A stretch of DNA of 64,000 bases from Streptomyces sp. NBC_00223 (GTDB taxonomy: Bacteria; Actinomycetota; Actinomycetes; Streptomycetales; Streptomycetaceae): contig NZ_CP108109.1 in the NCBI RefSeq assembly GCF_036199905.1, positions 1-64,000 on the forward strand, read 5' to 3'. The position numbers and the translations under genes were made by a program. The notes beneath the pieces are model-generated. The model saw only the letters and a list, made by a program, of their open reading frames with translations. It did no database searches and was not told the DNA's origin. Shown one piece after another: positions 42,727 through 51,201 of this stretch (position 1 is the stretch's first letter; each line of letters opens with the position of its first letter).

Positions 42727-43490
42727 CGGGCGGCCACGCACGGCCCCGCAAACGGGGGGAAACAAGCCACACTTCCCGGCTGCGCCGGCCGACGCGCACG
42801 GACCCGAGGCCGAGCGCCCCCGCGCCACTGACGAACAGCCGTACGCACCAAGCCCGTTGCCCGCGCCGGGCCCACGAGTACGGTCCCCCCGGCAGAACAC
42901 CCCAGCCCCGCGCCGCCGATGTCCCGCGCCCGCAACCGGACCGCAGGCGCACCTACTGGATTACGGGCGGCTCGCCCCCACGCCCGCGCCGGACCACCGA
43001 CTTTCCGCGCCGCGTGGCCACGCCCGAGCCCGCCAACCGGGGCACGGCCGAAGGCCGTTGGGCTCCCCCGGCCGAACGGAAACGGTCCCGCAATCGGGCG
43101 GTCCCCGAGCGGCGGGGCGGCATATCGCCACCGGCCGACAGACGCGCACCTGCGCGGACAACAGGCCCGGCACCCCAAGCTCCGAGTCCCGACCGGCAGC
43201 GCCCCCCGCACGGGCGGCCACCGCGCGACCCTCCGCGAATGGGGGCACGGCCGAAGGCTGTTGGGCGAACCGAGTGCCGGAGTGCGGGCTCCCCGGCCGA
43301 CTGGCGACGATCCCGTGAACGGGCGGCCTCGCGCGACTCCGCCGGCGGCGGCACGGCCCCGCGACCGTCGGCCGGAGCGGACGCGCTCACCGCTGGAGCC
43401 GCCGACATCCCACGCCCGGGCGGCCGCACGTCGCGCCACGGCCGGAGTTCGGCCGAAGGCCCAGGCGCGGGCTCCCGCGCCGGAGTTCGG
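42727..43490. repeat. Degenerate short-hairpin repeats in a 1-kb non-coding tract
   Basis: CGGGCGG occurs at 42727, 42964, 43095, 43211, 43320 and 43417. Four copies are preceded by CCCG and 2-4 bases, so each can fold as CCCG/CGGG. A 23-base unit at 43041-43063 recurs at 43244-43266 with one mismatch, 203 bases later; a shorter third copy is near 43448. GGGCTCCCC-like blocks follow each unit. No frame from 42640 to 43651 looks like a real protein. Function unknown. Confidence 0.5.
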
Positions 43491-43651
43491 CGTGTGGGCG
43501 GGCGGACGCGTACGCCGGGTGGCTCCCGTGCTCGGGGGCAGCCGCTGCGTGCGGCGGCCCCCTGTGTCACAGACGGCCGCACCCGCCGCGGGTGGGGGGA
43601 AGCGGAGCAGTAGAGTCCCGTGCGGGGACGTCCGGCACGGGGAGGCACCAC

Positions 43652-45637
43652 ATGGACGTGAACATCGCGCGCGGCCGGCGTCGGCGTACCGCCGCCGTAC
43701 TCACCGCCCTCGTGGCGATCCTGCTGCTCGCCGGGCCCGCCGCCGCGGACGAGCCCGGGCCGGCGCCGCAGTCGGCGCGGTTGGCCGACTTCCTGCGGCA
43801 CGACCCGGTGTACGTGACCGACCAGCTGCCCCGTACCGTCCCGCGCTCCACCGCGTCGCGGTTCGCCGCGCTGGCGAAGCGGACGGGTGTGCCCACGTAC
43901 GTGCTCGTGCTGCCCGACCAGGGCGTGCCGGGCGGCACGCTGCTCGGCGCGGTCCACGACCGGCTCGGGCGCGACGGGCTGTATGTGCTGGTGGGGGCGA
44001 TCGGCGTCGTGGACGCGCGGGCCTTCGGGGTCCGCGCGCCCGCCGAGGACGCCAAGGCCGTCGCGCTGTACGCGCTGCCCTACGACGCGGGCCCGGTCCG
44101 CGCCTTCCAGGAGTTCGTCGACGCCGTCGCCGGGGGCGCGGAGAAGGCCGCCGCGCGCGCCGACGCCCTGCGCAAGAAGTACGGGTACAGCGGCGACGGC
44201 CCCGCCGCGTTCTATCCGTCGTCCACCGACCGGGAGAACCAGTCGTTCCTGACCGGGATCCTGCTACTGGGCACGCCGCTGCTGCTCCTGCTGGTCAGCC
44301 CGTACGTGCGGCGCCGGCGCGCCCGCCCCCGCGCGGACACCGGCAAGGTCCCGCCGCGGCCGCCCCTGCTGCGGCCGGTCGAGATCGGCGCAGCCGTGGT
44401 GCTGGCCGCCGTGATCGCGGTCGGCGCGCCCCGCGTCTTCGACCAGAAGCTGGACAGCGCCGCGCCCGTACCCACCCGCGCGGATCTGACCACCCGTGTC
44501 GACCGGGTGGCGGCCGGGCTGGCGCGCACCGACATCTACACCGACCCGGAGAGCCCCCAGCGCCTGGACGCGGCCCGGGTGGCCGAACTGGGCGGCAGGA
44601 TCGCCGCCTTCGCCCCCGGCCCGGTGCGGATCGCGGTCGTCCCGCAGCTGAGCGACGACGAGTCGGCGGGCGACACCGGCGCCTTCGTCACCGCGCTGCA
44701 CCACAGGCTCGGCGAGGACGGCGTCTATGTGATCGCCGACCCGCTGACCGGTTCCGTCGATCTGTTCGGCTACGGGGTACGGCTGGACGACAGCCGGCTG
44801 ACGTTCGGTCTGCCCGCCGCGATACGCGACGACGACACCTCCCACCCCGCCGACGACCGCCGCCTCGGCGCACGGCTCGACGACCTGATGACGTATCTGA
44901 AGTCGGTGCCGACCGCGCAGACGCCCGCCCAGGGCCCGCGGACCGCGCCCGAGGCCCTGGACGACCACCGGCTGCCGGCCCTGTACAGCGGGGACTTCTG
45001 GCCCGGACTGCTGATCGGCGCGCTGGCGGCGGGCGTGCTGTGGGGCCTGCTGGCCGCCGTGCTGGGCTGTGCGGCCCTGGTCGGGAACGGCAGGCGGCGT
45101 GCCCGGGAACCCGGTCACGCCCCGCCGGACCCGGGCCTGGGCCGGCTGCGGCGCGGCGCGCAGCACGAACTGGACACCCTGGGCGCCCGGTTCGCCGAGG
45201 CGACGCCGGACGAGGCCACCCGGCTGCGGGTCTGGGACTGTCTGGACACCGCGATGCTGCTCGTCGACCGCGGACCCGACGGCCGGCCGGGCGAGGCGGT
45301 GACGGCGGCCGATCTGGCGGCCGCGATCGTACTGGCCCAGGCGGGCCTGGCGGCGCTGTCCGGTCATGGCTACGAGGACTGCTGCGGGCTCAACCCGCTG
45401 CACGGACCCGCGACCGCCCGGCGCGACGTGGGGTCCGTACGCCGTGAACACGTCTGCGCCTCCTGCCGGTCGGAGATCCGCCGCGCCCCCGGGCAGGCCG
45501 ACGCGCTGCGCCTGGTGCTGCCGGGCCCGGGCGGCGGCGCGATCCCGTACGAGAAGGCCGCGGGACCGCTGCCGGCCGTGCGCGACGGAATCACCCGGCT
45601 CATCACCGCTACAAGGGAAAACGCCCGTGTCCAGTGA
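43652..45637 (+). CDS. Secreted-anchored membrane protein with two TPM-like domains and a C-terminal zinc motif
   Basis: 661 aa from ATG 43652; GGGGAGG 7 bases upstream. Signal peptide (LVAILLLAGPAAA). Extracytoplasmic domain 1 starts at FLRHDPVYVTDQLP and has an alpha/beta TPM-like layout (TYVLVLPDQG, DGLYVLVGAIG). A membrane helix lies near LTGILLLGTPLLLLLV. A second, similar domain follows (TDIYTDPESPQRL, DGVYVIADPL), then another helix (LLIGALAAGVLWGLLAAVLG) and a cytosolic region with C-C-x-LNPLHG and CASC, probably zinc-binding. It overlaps its paralogue downstream by 11 bases. Function unknown. Confidence 0.8.
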   Translation: MDVNIARGRRRRTAAVLTALVAILLLAGPAAADEPGPAPQSARLADFLRHDPVYVTDQLPRTVPRSTASRFAALAKRTGVPTYVLVLPDQGVPGGTLLGAVHDRLGRDGLYVLVGAIGVVDARAFGVRAPAEDAKAVALYALPYDAGPVRAFQEFVDAVAGGAEKAAARADALRKKYGYSGDGPAAFYPSSTDRENQSFLTGILLLGTPLLLLLVSPYVRRRRARPRADTGKVPPRPPLLRPVEIGAAVVLAAVIAVGAPRVFDQKLDSAAPVPTRADLTTRVDRVAAGLARTDIYTDPESPQRLDAARVAELGGRIAAFAPGPVRIAVVPQLSDDESAGDTGAFVTALHHRLGEDGVYVIADPLTGSVDLFGYGVRLDDSRLTFGLPAAIRDDDTSHPADDRRLGARLDDLMTYLKSVPTAQTPAQGPRTAPEALDDHRLPALYSGDFWPGLLIGALAAGVLWGLLAAVLGCAALVGNGRRRAREPGHAPPDPGLGRLRRGAQHELDTLGARFAEATPDEATRLRVWDCLDTAMLLVDRGPDGRPGEAVTAADLAAAIVLAQAGLAALSGHGYEDCCGLNPLHGPATARRDVGSVRREHVCASCRSEIRRAPGQADALRLVLPGPGGGAIPYEKAAGPLPAVRDGITRLITATRENARVQ

Positions 45638-46895
45638 CCGCAAGGCTCCGATCGCCGCGGCGGCCGCGCTGGTCGCCGCACTCGTCCTCACCGCCCTGGC
45701 GGCGCTGCCCGCCGCCGCCGACAGCCCCGTCACCGGTCCCGCCGCGAGCGCGGGCCGGAAGATCGCCGACGCGCTGCGGACCTCGCCGGTCTATGTCGAC
45801 CCGGCCTACGCGGGCGCTCTGCCCGCCGCCCGGCAGAAGGAGCTGGCGCGGCGGATCGGGCGGACCGGGCTGCCGATCGAGGTGGCGCTGGTCCCGCTGG
45901 TCAAGGGCGACGCGTTCGACGGGGACCCGGCGGTGCTCGCCGACATCGTCCACGAGCGCAGCGGTCTGCACGACCTGATCGTGGTCACCATGGCCGAGTG
46001 GGGCGACGGGCTCTACGGGCACGAGTGGCCGGGCGAGGAGCACCAGGCGCGCGACGCGGTGGCGGCGGTGGAGTTCCTGGACTCGATGAAGGACGCCGGT
46101 CTGGCCGACCGGGCCGACAAGGCGGTCGACCTGATCGCCGAGGGCGACGGGTCGAAGGTCTACCAGGACGCGACGGCCGACCTGCACTCCGGCGTCACGC
46201 CCGCCACGGAGCGGGCGGCGTCCTCCGGCGGCTCGGCGCTGTGGCCGGTCCTGGCGGGCGTCGCGGCGGGTGTGGTGGTGCTGGCCGCGGGCGGCACCTG
46301 GCTGGTGCGGCGCAGGCGTGCGCCGTCGCCGTTCGTCTTCCCGCAGGCCGTGTTCGCCGCCGCCAGGACCGCCGACCTCGGTGAACTGCGGCACCGGGCG
46401 CAGGCGCAGGTCATCGCGCTGGGCGAGGCGATCGAGAACGCCGAGGTGAAGGCCACGCCCGGGCTCGGCCGGGCGCTGGACGCCTACGCGGCGGCGGGCA
46501 AGGTGCTGGACACCGCGCGCGAGATCCCGGACCTGGCCGGGGTGCTGGCGCTGGTGGTGGAGGGCCGGGACGCGCTGGACGGGCGGGCCGGCGCGCTGCC
46601 GCTGTGCTTCTTCGACCCGCTGCACGGCCGGGCCGCCCGCCGGGTCTCCTGGCGGCCGCTGGGCCGCCGCGACCAGCTCGACGTGGCGGTCTGCGCCGCC
46701 TGCGGGCAGGCCGTTCGTGCGCGCCGCGCGCCGGAAACGCTCACCGACAGCGGTCCCGGCGGCCACCCGGTCCCGTACTACGAGCTGCCGCCGGGCCACA
46801 GCCCGTGGGCGGACACCGGTTACGGCTCGCTGCTCAGGCCCGGTGACGCGGACACGCTCGCCGACCGGGTGCTGCGCGGCAACAGGGCGCTGTGA
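45627..46895 (+). CDS. Paralogue of the preceding membrane protein, one TPM-like domain
   Basis: 422 aa from GTG 45627, AAGGGA 9 bases before. Signal peptide (ALVLTALAALPAAA), one extracytoplasmic domain beginning SPVYVDPAYAGALP, a membrane helix (VLAGVAAGVVVLAAGGTWLV) and a cytosolic part with LCFFDPLHG and CAAC. The shared PLHG and CxxC motif and the shared PVYVDP-type start show that this and the upstream gene derive from one ancestor. They are likely partners. Role unknown; perhaps envelope maintenance. Confidence 0.8.
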   Translation: MSSDRKAPIAAAAALVAALVLTALAALPAAADSPVTGPAASAGRKIADALRTSPVYVDPAYAGALPAARQKELARRIGRTGLPIEVALVPLVKGDAFDGDPAVLADIVHERSGLHDLIVVTMAEWGDGLYGHEWPGEEHQARDAVAAVEFLDSMKDAGLADRADKAVDLIAEGDGSKVYQDATADLHSGVTPATERAASSGGSALWPVLAGVAAGVVVLAAGGTWLVRRRRAPSPFVFPQAVFAAARTADLGELRHRAQAQVIALGEAIENAEVKATPGLGRALDAYAAAGKVLDTAREIPDLAGVLALVVEGRDALDGRAGALPLCFFDPLHGRAARRVSWRPLGRRDQLDVAVCAACGQAVRARRAPETLTDSGPGGHPVPYYELPPGHSPWADTGYGSLLRPGDADTLADRVLRGNRAL

Positions 46896-46916
46896 CCGGG
46901 GCGGGCCGCCGTACGG

Positions 46917-47687
46917 TCATTCCGCCGGTGCCCGGATCACCCGCACGCCGAGTGCCGCCAGGGCGCCGGTCTGCTCCGCGGGGGCGTCCGTGTCGGTGAC
47001 CACGGTGTGCAGCGCGGTGGGCGCGGCGACGTAGGCCAGTGCCGTACGGGTGAGCTTCGCGGCCTCGGCCACCGCGATCACCCGGCGGGACGAGGCGATC
47101 GCGGCGCGCTTGACGGACGCCTCGGCCAGGTCGTAGGCGGTCAGCCCGTCCTGGGCGGTCAGGCCGCAGCAGCCCACGACGGCGGTGTCGAAGCGCAGCG
47201 CGCCCAGCGACGCCTCGGCGAGCGGGCCGGTCACGCCCAGTTCGCCGGGCCGGACCTCGCCGCCGGGCAGCAGCAGCCGCAGCCGGGGGCCGGCGGCGGA
47301 CAGGGCGTTGACCGCGTGCAGCGACAGCGGCATGACGGTCAGCCTGCGGTCGGCGAGCAGCCGGGCGACCTCCAGGCAGGTGGTGCCGCCGTCGAGGACG
47401 ACCGTCTCGCCGTCCGCGATCAGCGCCGCGACCTCGGCCGCGATCCGCCGTTTGACCTCCTGGCCCTCCCCCGCCCGCAGCGCGAACGGCGGTTCCTCGC
47501 CGCGCAGCAGCAGGCTGCGGGCGCCGCCCCGGTAGCGTTCGAGCACGCCCTGCGCGGCCAGGGTCTCCAGGTCGCGGCGGACGGTCATCTCCGAGGCGCC
47601 GGTCAGGGACGCCAGTTCGGCGACCCCGATCCGTCCCGCCGACTGCACGGCATCCGCGATCCGCCGGTGTCGTTCGATGCTCACCAT
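46917..47687 (-). CDS. DeoR-family transcriptional regulator
   Basis: 256 aa from ATG 47687. Helix-turn-helix: IADAVQSAGRIGVAELASLTGASEMTVRRDLETLAAQG split over residues 8-45. The C-terminal DeoR sensor domain is of the sugar-phosphate-isomerase fold (VLDGGTTCLEVARLL, VGCCGLTAQDGLTAYD, AIASSRRVIAVAEAAKL). Ligands of this family are usually phosphorylated sugars. It is divergent from an MFS transporter gene, with GAACA half-sites between them. Confidence 0.92.
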   Translation of the reverse strand: MVSIERHRRIADAVQSAGRIGVAELASLTGASEMTVRRDLETLAAQGVLERYRGGARSLLLRGEEPPFALRAGEGQEVKRRIAAEVAALIADGETVVLDGGTTCLEVARLLADRRLTVMPLSLHAVNALSAAGPRLRLLLPGGEVRPGELGVTGPLAEASLGALRFDTAVVGCCGLTAQDGLTAYDLAEASVKRAAIASSRRVIAVAEAAKLTRTALAYVAAPTALHTVVTDTDAPAEQTGALAALGVRVIRAPAE

Positions 47688-47717
47688 GGCGCCATTGAAC
47701 ACCACAGCGCACCCGCG

Positions 47718-47766
47718 CTGTTCAGGAAGGGCCATATCGAACAGTAAAGATGTTTGTTATGTTCGA
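47718..47766. promoter_or_regulatory. Inverted GAACA/TGTTC half-sites between deoR-like and MFS genes
   Basis: CTGTTC (47718-47723) faces GAACAG (47739-47744). TCGAACA (47737-47743) faces TGTTCGA (47760-47766), a perfect 7-base inverted repeat spaced by 16. DeoR-family proteins bind such repeats, so this is the likely shared operator. It overlaps the first ATG of the transporter gene, hinting that a later start (47759 or 47771) or a near-leaderless transcript is used. Confidence 0.5.
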
Positions 47767-49015
47767 CCCCATGCTCACCTCGCTGAGGGCCGCCCGGGCC
47801 GCCACGTTCGCCTACTTCGCCCTCAACGGCTTTGTGCTGGGCATGTGGATCGTCCACATCCCCACCGTCGAGCAGCGCGCCGGGGTCAGCCACGCCGTCC
47901 TCGGCTCGCTGCTGCTGCTCCTGGGCGGAGGTGCCTTCGCCGGCATGCAGCTGGCCGGGCCGCTCACCGACCGCTTCGGCCCGGCCCGGGTCGTCCCGGT
48001 CAGCGCGGCGCTGTGCGCGGCGGCCGTGGTGCTGCCGGGGCTGGCCACCGGCGGGTGGGCGCTGGGCGCGGCCCTGCTGGTGCTGGGCTTCGGCAACGGC
48101 TGCCTGGACGTGAGTATGAACGCCCACGCCGTGCAGGTCGAACGCGGCTACCGGCGGCCGGTGATGTCCGCCTTCCACGCCGTGTTCTCGCTCGGCGGGG
48201 TGGCCGCCGCGCTGGTCGGCGCCCGGACCCTGAGCTGGGGGTGGAGCGCGCCCGCGACGCTGGGCGGCACCGCGCTGGCCGGGCTCGCCGTCGCCGCGCT
48301 GGCCGCGCCCGCGCTGCTGCGGCCCGAGCCGGCCGCCGCGGCGGACCCCGTACCGGAGGCGGCGGCGCACAAGCGGGTCCGGCGGCGTACTCCCGGCCGG
48401 ATCTGGGCGCTGGCCGCGCTGGCGATGATGGTCATGCTCTGCGAGGGCACCGCCAACGACTGGAGTGTGCTGGCGCTCAAGGACGTGCTGCACGCGCCCG
48501 CCGCCACCGCCGCGCTGGCCTACGGCGCCTTCGCCACCGCGATGACCGTCGGGCGGCTGCTCACCGACCGGATCGCGGCCCGGATCGGCCCGGCGGCCGT
48601 GGTCCGCTGGGGCACCACGGTGGCGGCGGTCGGTATGGCGGCCGTGGTGGCCTCGCCGTGGATTCCGCTCGCCCTGGCCGGGTGGACGCTCTTCGGCATC
48701 GGTCTTTCCGGCACGGTGCCGCAGCTGTTCAGCGCGGCCGGGCACGCCGACCCCGACAGCGCGGGGGCCAATGTCTCGCGGGTGGCGGGGCTCGGCTACC
48801 TGGGGATGCTCGCCGGGCCCGCCGTCATCGGCGCGCTCACCCGCGGGGTCCCGCTCAATGTGGCCTTCCTGCTGCCGCTCGTGCTGTGCGTCATCACCGC
48901 CGTCACCGCGACCGGGCTGCTGGCCGCGCCCGCCGCGGCGGACCCGTCGGCGGTCGGCGCCGTACCGGCGGACGGGGTCGCGGCCGGCGAGGTCCCGGCC
49001 GACGCGGCGCCGTAG
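47750..49015 (+). CDS. Major facilitator superfamily transporter
   Basis: 421 aa from ATG 47750 (ATG 47759 and 47771 possible). Twelve hydrophobic segments; the loop 2-3 signature is in AGPLTDRFGPARVV, and GFGNGCLDVSMNAHAVQVE plus MSAFHAVFSLGGVAAA place it in the fucose-permease/FucP-like or drug-like group common beside DeoR regulators. A charged cytosolic loop lies in the middle. The substrate is probably a sugar or sugar derivative, inferred from the divergent regulator. Confidence 0.85.
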   Translation: MFVMFDPMLTSLRAARAATFAYFALNGFVLGMWIVHIPTVEQRAGVSHAVLGSLLLLLGGGAFAGMQLAGPLTDRFGPARVVPVSAALCAAAVVLPGLATGGWALGAALLVLGFGNGCLDVSMNAHAVQVERGYRRPVMSAFHAVFSLGGVAAALVGARTLSWGWSAPATLGGTALAGLAVAALAAPALLRPEPAAAADPVPEAAAHKRVRRRTPGRIWALAALAMMVMLCEGTANDWSVLALKDVLHAPAATAALAYGAFATAMTVGRLLTDRIAARIGPAAVVRWGTTVAAVGMAAVVASPWIPLALAGWTLFGIGLSGTVPQLFSAAGHADPDSAGANVSRVAGLGYLGMLAGPAVIGALTRGVPLNVAFLLPLVLCVITAVTATGLLAAPAAADPSAVGAVPADGVAAGEVPADAAP

Positions 49016-49050
49016 GGCCCACCGCGCGGCCGCGTCCGCGACGTCGTCCC

Positions 49051-49335
49051 TTATGTGTCGCCCGGCTTCCAGTCCGGGGCCAGCCGGCAGGACATGAAGT
49101 GGGCGCGCGCCCAGCGTTCCCACACCCGGGCGTGGACGGCCCCGGGGTTCGCCGAGTAGCGCGCGCACTCGGGGCAGCCCGGGCGCGGTTCGGGGACGGT
49201 GCCGTGATCGTTCAGATGGTGGGTCGCCCACACATACAGTGAGGCGCCGGGATTGGGCGTGGCGGGATCCCTGAACCGGTTCTCCAACTCGGCACAGCGG
49301 CCGCATTCCTGGCCCTCGGCAACACCACTGATCAC
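49051..49335 (-). CDS. Small cysteine-pair protein, function unknown
   Basis: 94 aa from GTG 49335. CGRC near the N-terminus and CPEC in the middle suggest a zinc-binding fold. The protein also has WATHHLNDHG and a Trp/Arg-rich helix (ARVWERWARAHFMSC). GC3 is normal. It lies downstream of the cyclophilin gene and its terminator, convergent with the MFS gene. Confidence 0.65.
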   Translation of the reverse strand: MISGVAEGQECGRCAELENRFRDPATPNPGASLYVWATHHLNDHGTVPEPRPGCPECARYSANPGAVHARVWERWARAHFMSCRLAPDWKPGDT

Positions 49336-49451
49336 AAAGATCAGCCTACGTTCTCCCGTCTCCCACGGGGGCACGATTCGCCCGAGAGGGATCGAACGGG
49401 CACACGATTTACTCGGCGTGTCGGCCCGCGGAGGGCGGCCGGGAACGCGCT

Positions 49452-49483
49452 GGGCCCCCCGCCGCGGGTGCGGCGGAGGGCCC
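49452..49483 (-). terminator. Strong hairpin terminator after the cyclophilin gene
   Basis: A 14-base arm at 49452-49465 pairs with 49470-49483 with one mismatch; loop GGGT. It starts 22 bases past the cyclophilin stop on the minus strand. Confidence 0.8.
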
Positions 49484-49505
49484 GGGACAGCGGTCGCGCG
49501 GGTGG

Positions 49506-49997
49506 CTACTTCACGGTGCCGGACTCGGCGATGACGACCTTGGCGGCGGGCGTGCCCGAGTGGGAGCCCTTGCTCTCGATCTGCCTGACCAGGTCCTGGC
49601 CCTCGATGACCTCGCCGAACACGACGTGCTTGCCGTTGAGCCACGGGGTGAGCACGGTGGTGATGAAGAACTGCGAGCCGTTGGTGTTCGGCCCCGCGTT
49701 CGCCATGGACAGCAGGAACGGACGGTCGTGCTTGAGCGTGAAGTTCTCGTCCTTGAACTTGTTGCCGTAGATGCTCTTGCCGCCGCGGCCGTCGCCGCTG
49801 GTGAAGTCGCCGCCCTGGAGCATGAACTCGGGGATGATCCGGTGGAACGCCGAACCCGCGTAGCCGAAGCCCTGCTCCCCGGTGGCCAGCTCGCGGAAGT
49901 TGCGCGCCGTCTCGGGGACCACGTCGTCGAACAGGCGGAAGACGATCCGCCCGGCGGGTGCGCCGTCGATGGTGATGTCGAAATACACATTGCTCAT
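49506..49997 (-). CDS. Cyclophilin-type peptidyl-prolyl cis-trans isomerase
   Basis: 163 aa, full-length single cyclophilin domain, no signal peptide, so cytosolic. Active-site residues are in [15 protein letters not shown] (Arg, Phe, Met, Gln), [16 protein letters not shown] and [12 protein letters not shown] (the Leu/Trp and His positions). It accelerates proline isomerisation during folding. Monocistronic, bounded by a strong terminator. Confidence 0.95.
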   Translation of the reverse strand: MSNVYFDITIDGAPAGRIVFRLFDDVVPETARNFRELATGEQGFGYAGSAFHRIIPEFMLQGGDFTSGDGRGGKSIYGNKFKDENFTLKHDRPFLLSMANAGPNTNGSQFFITTVLTPWLNGKHVVFGEVIEGQDLVRQIESKGSHSGTPAAKVVIAESGTVK

Positions 49998-50137
49998 GGA
50001 CCCATCCTGGCATCCCCCGCCGGGCCGCGCGCCGCACCCCCTCCCCCTCGGGCCGTGTCACGGTGCCGGGAGCCGGTCCGCACGGCGGCGGGCGCACCGG
50101 CGGGACGCCCACAGCGGCGGGCACACCGGCCGGGCGC

Positions 50138-51160
50138 TCACAGCGGCGCGGGCGAGGAGGCGTCGGGGATCAGCAGATGCGCGGCGCCCGAGCCGTCGGC
50201 GGGCACGCTCCACAGGTCGGTGCTCTTGGTGTCGCCCTCCTTGGGCAGCGCGTAGGCGACGGTGCGGTTGTCGATCCAGGCGGCCTGGTCGTCCACGCTG
50301 CGGTGCTCGGCCAGCGGTGTCTGGCGCAGGGTCCGCAGGTCGAGGACGTACTCGTGCCAGAGCGAGGCGCCGTGCAGGACGCGCTTCTTGAAGGCGATAC
50401 GCGTGCCGTCCGGGGACAGCGAGGGGCATTCGACGTTCTGTACGCCGAGTGAGGTGACGCTGCGGTGGGCGACGGAGCCGCGGACGAGGTAGGTGCGGCC
50501 CGCGGTGCCGAGGGTGGCGTAGAAGGTGTCGTCGTCGTCCGCGAAGGTGACGCCCCAGAAGTTGTCGTCCACCGCGTGGTAGGGGCGGCCGTCCAGGGTG
50601 ATGGCGAAGTCCTCCAGGTTGGGCAGGATCTTCCAGGTGCGGGTGTCGACGATCGAGGTGCGGGTGGAGAAGAACGCGGCGCCGTACGACTCGCCGCCGA
50701 CGAACACCGTCCAGGCGGCGAGGTGCCCGCTCGGCGAGACCCGGGCGCGGCTGGGGGTGCCTGCCAGCGGGAAGGTGCGCAGGACGCGCAGGTCCTTGTC
50801 GAGGACGACGGCCCGGTTGGTCTGGGAGACGACCCCGAGGCCGGTCTGGAGGCAGACTCCGGTGCCCGAAGCGGTGTAGAAGCGGGCGCACTTGAGGTCG
50901 GCGGCGGTCCGGGCGCCGCCGGGGTCGGCGGCGGGCACGGCGGCGACCTCGGTGCGGTGCGGGCCGGGGGCCGAGTTGACGAAGGCGAGCTGCCCGGTCC
51001 TGGTGAGGGTGACCGGTCCGGCGCCGACCGCGGGGCCGCCGGCCCGGGGCTTGTCCTTGTCGGCGGCCCGGTAGGCGGCGTGGAGCACGAATCCGGTGCC
51101 CACGCCCGCGAGCAGCAGGACCGCCACGACGAGAACGAGCAGGCGGTGCTTGGGTGTCAT
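50138..51160 (-). CDS. Membrane-anchored beta-propeller (TolB/WD40-like) protein
   Basis: 340 aa from ATG 51160. A single N-terminal membrane anchor (LLVLVVAVLLLAGVGTGFVL) is followed by repeated four-strand units, for example RARVSPSGHLAAWTVFVGG, CPSLSPDGTRIAFKKRV and DDQAAWIDNRTVAYALP. The S-P-D-G-x-x-I/L-A-F/W signature is that of TolB-type propellers. Two Cys in DLKCARFY and GTGVCLQ may form a disulfide. Ligand unknown. It follows an MFS gene by 41 bases and may be in its operon. Confidence 0.8.
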   Translation of the reverse strand: MTPKHRLLVLVVAVLLLAGVGTGFVLHAAYRAADKDKPRAGGPAVGAGPVTLTRTGQLAFVNSAPGPHRTEVAAVPAADPGGARTAADLKCARFYTASGTGVCLQTGLGVVSQTNRAVVLDKDLRVLRTFPLAGTPSRARVSPSGHLAAWTVFVGGESYGAAFFSTRTSIVDTRTWKILPNLEDFAITLDGRPYHAVDDNFWGVTFADDDDTFYATLGTAGRTYLVRGSVAHRSVTSLGVQNVECPSLSPDGTRIAFKKRVLHGASLWHEYVLDLRTLRQTPLAEHRSVDDQAAWIDNRTVAYALPKEGDTKSTDLWSVPADGSGAAHLLIPDASSPAPL

Positions 51161-51201
51161 CGGGGTCCTCACGGGGTCGGGCGGTGGTGTGCCGGTCGGG
51201 G

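Noticed and set aside
47681-49306. Minus-strand frame of 541 codons opposite the MFS gene
   Set aside because: Gln/Arg/Gly-rich shadow of a well-supported 12-helix transporter.
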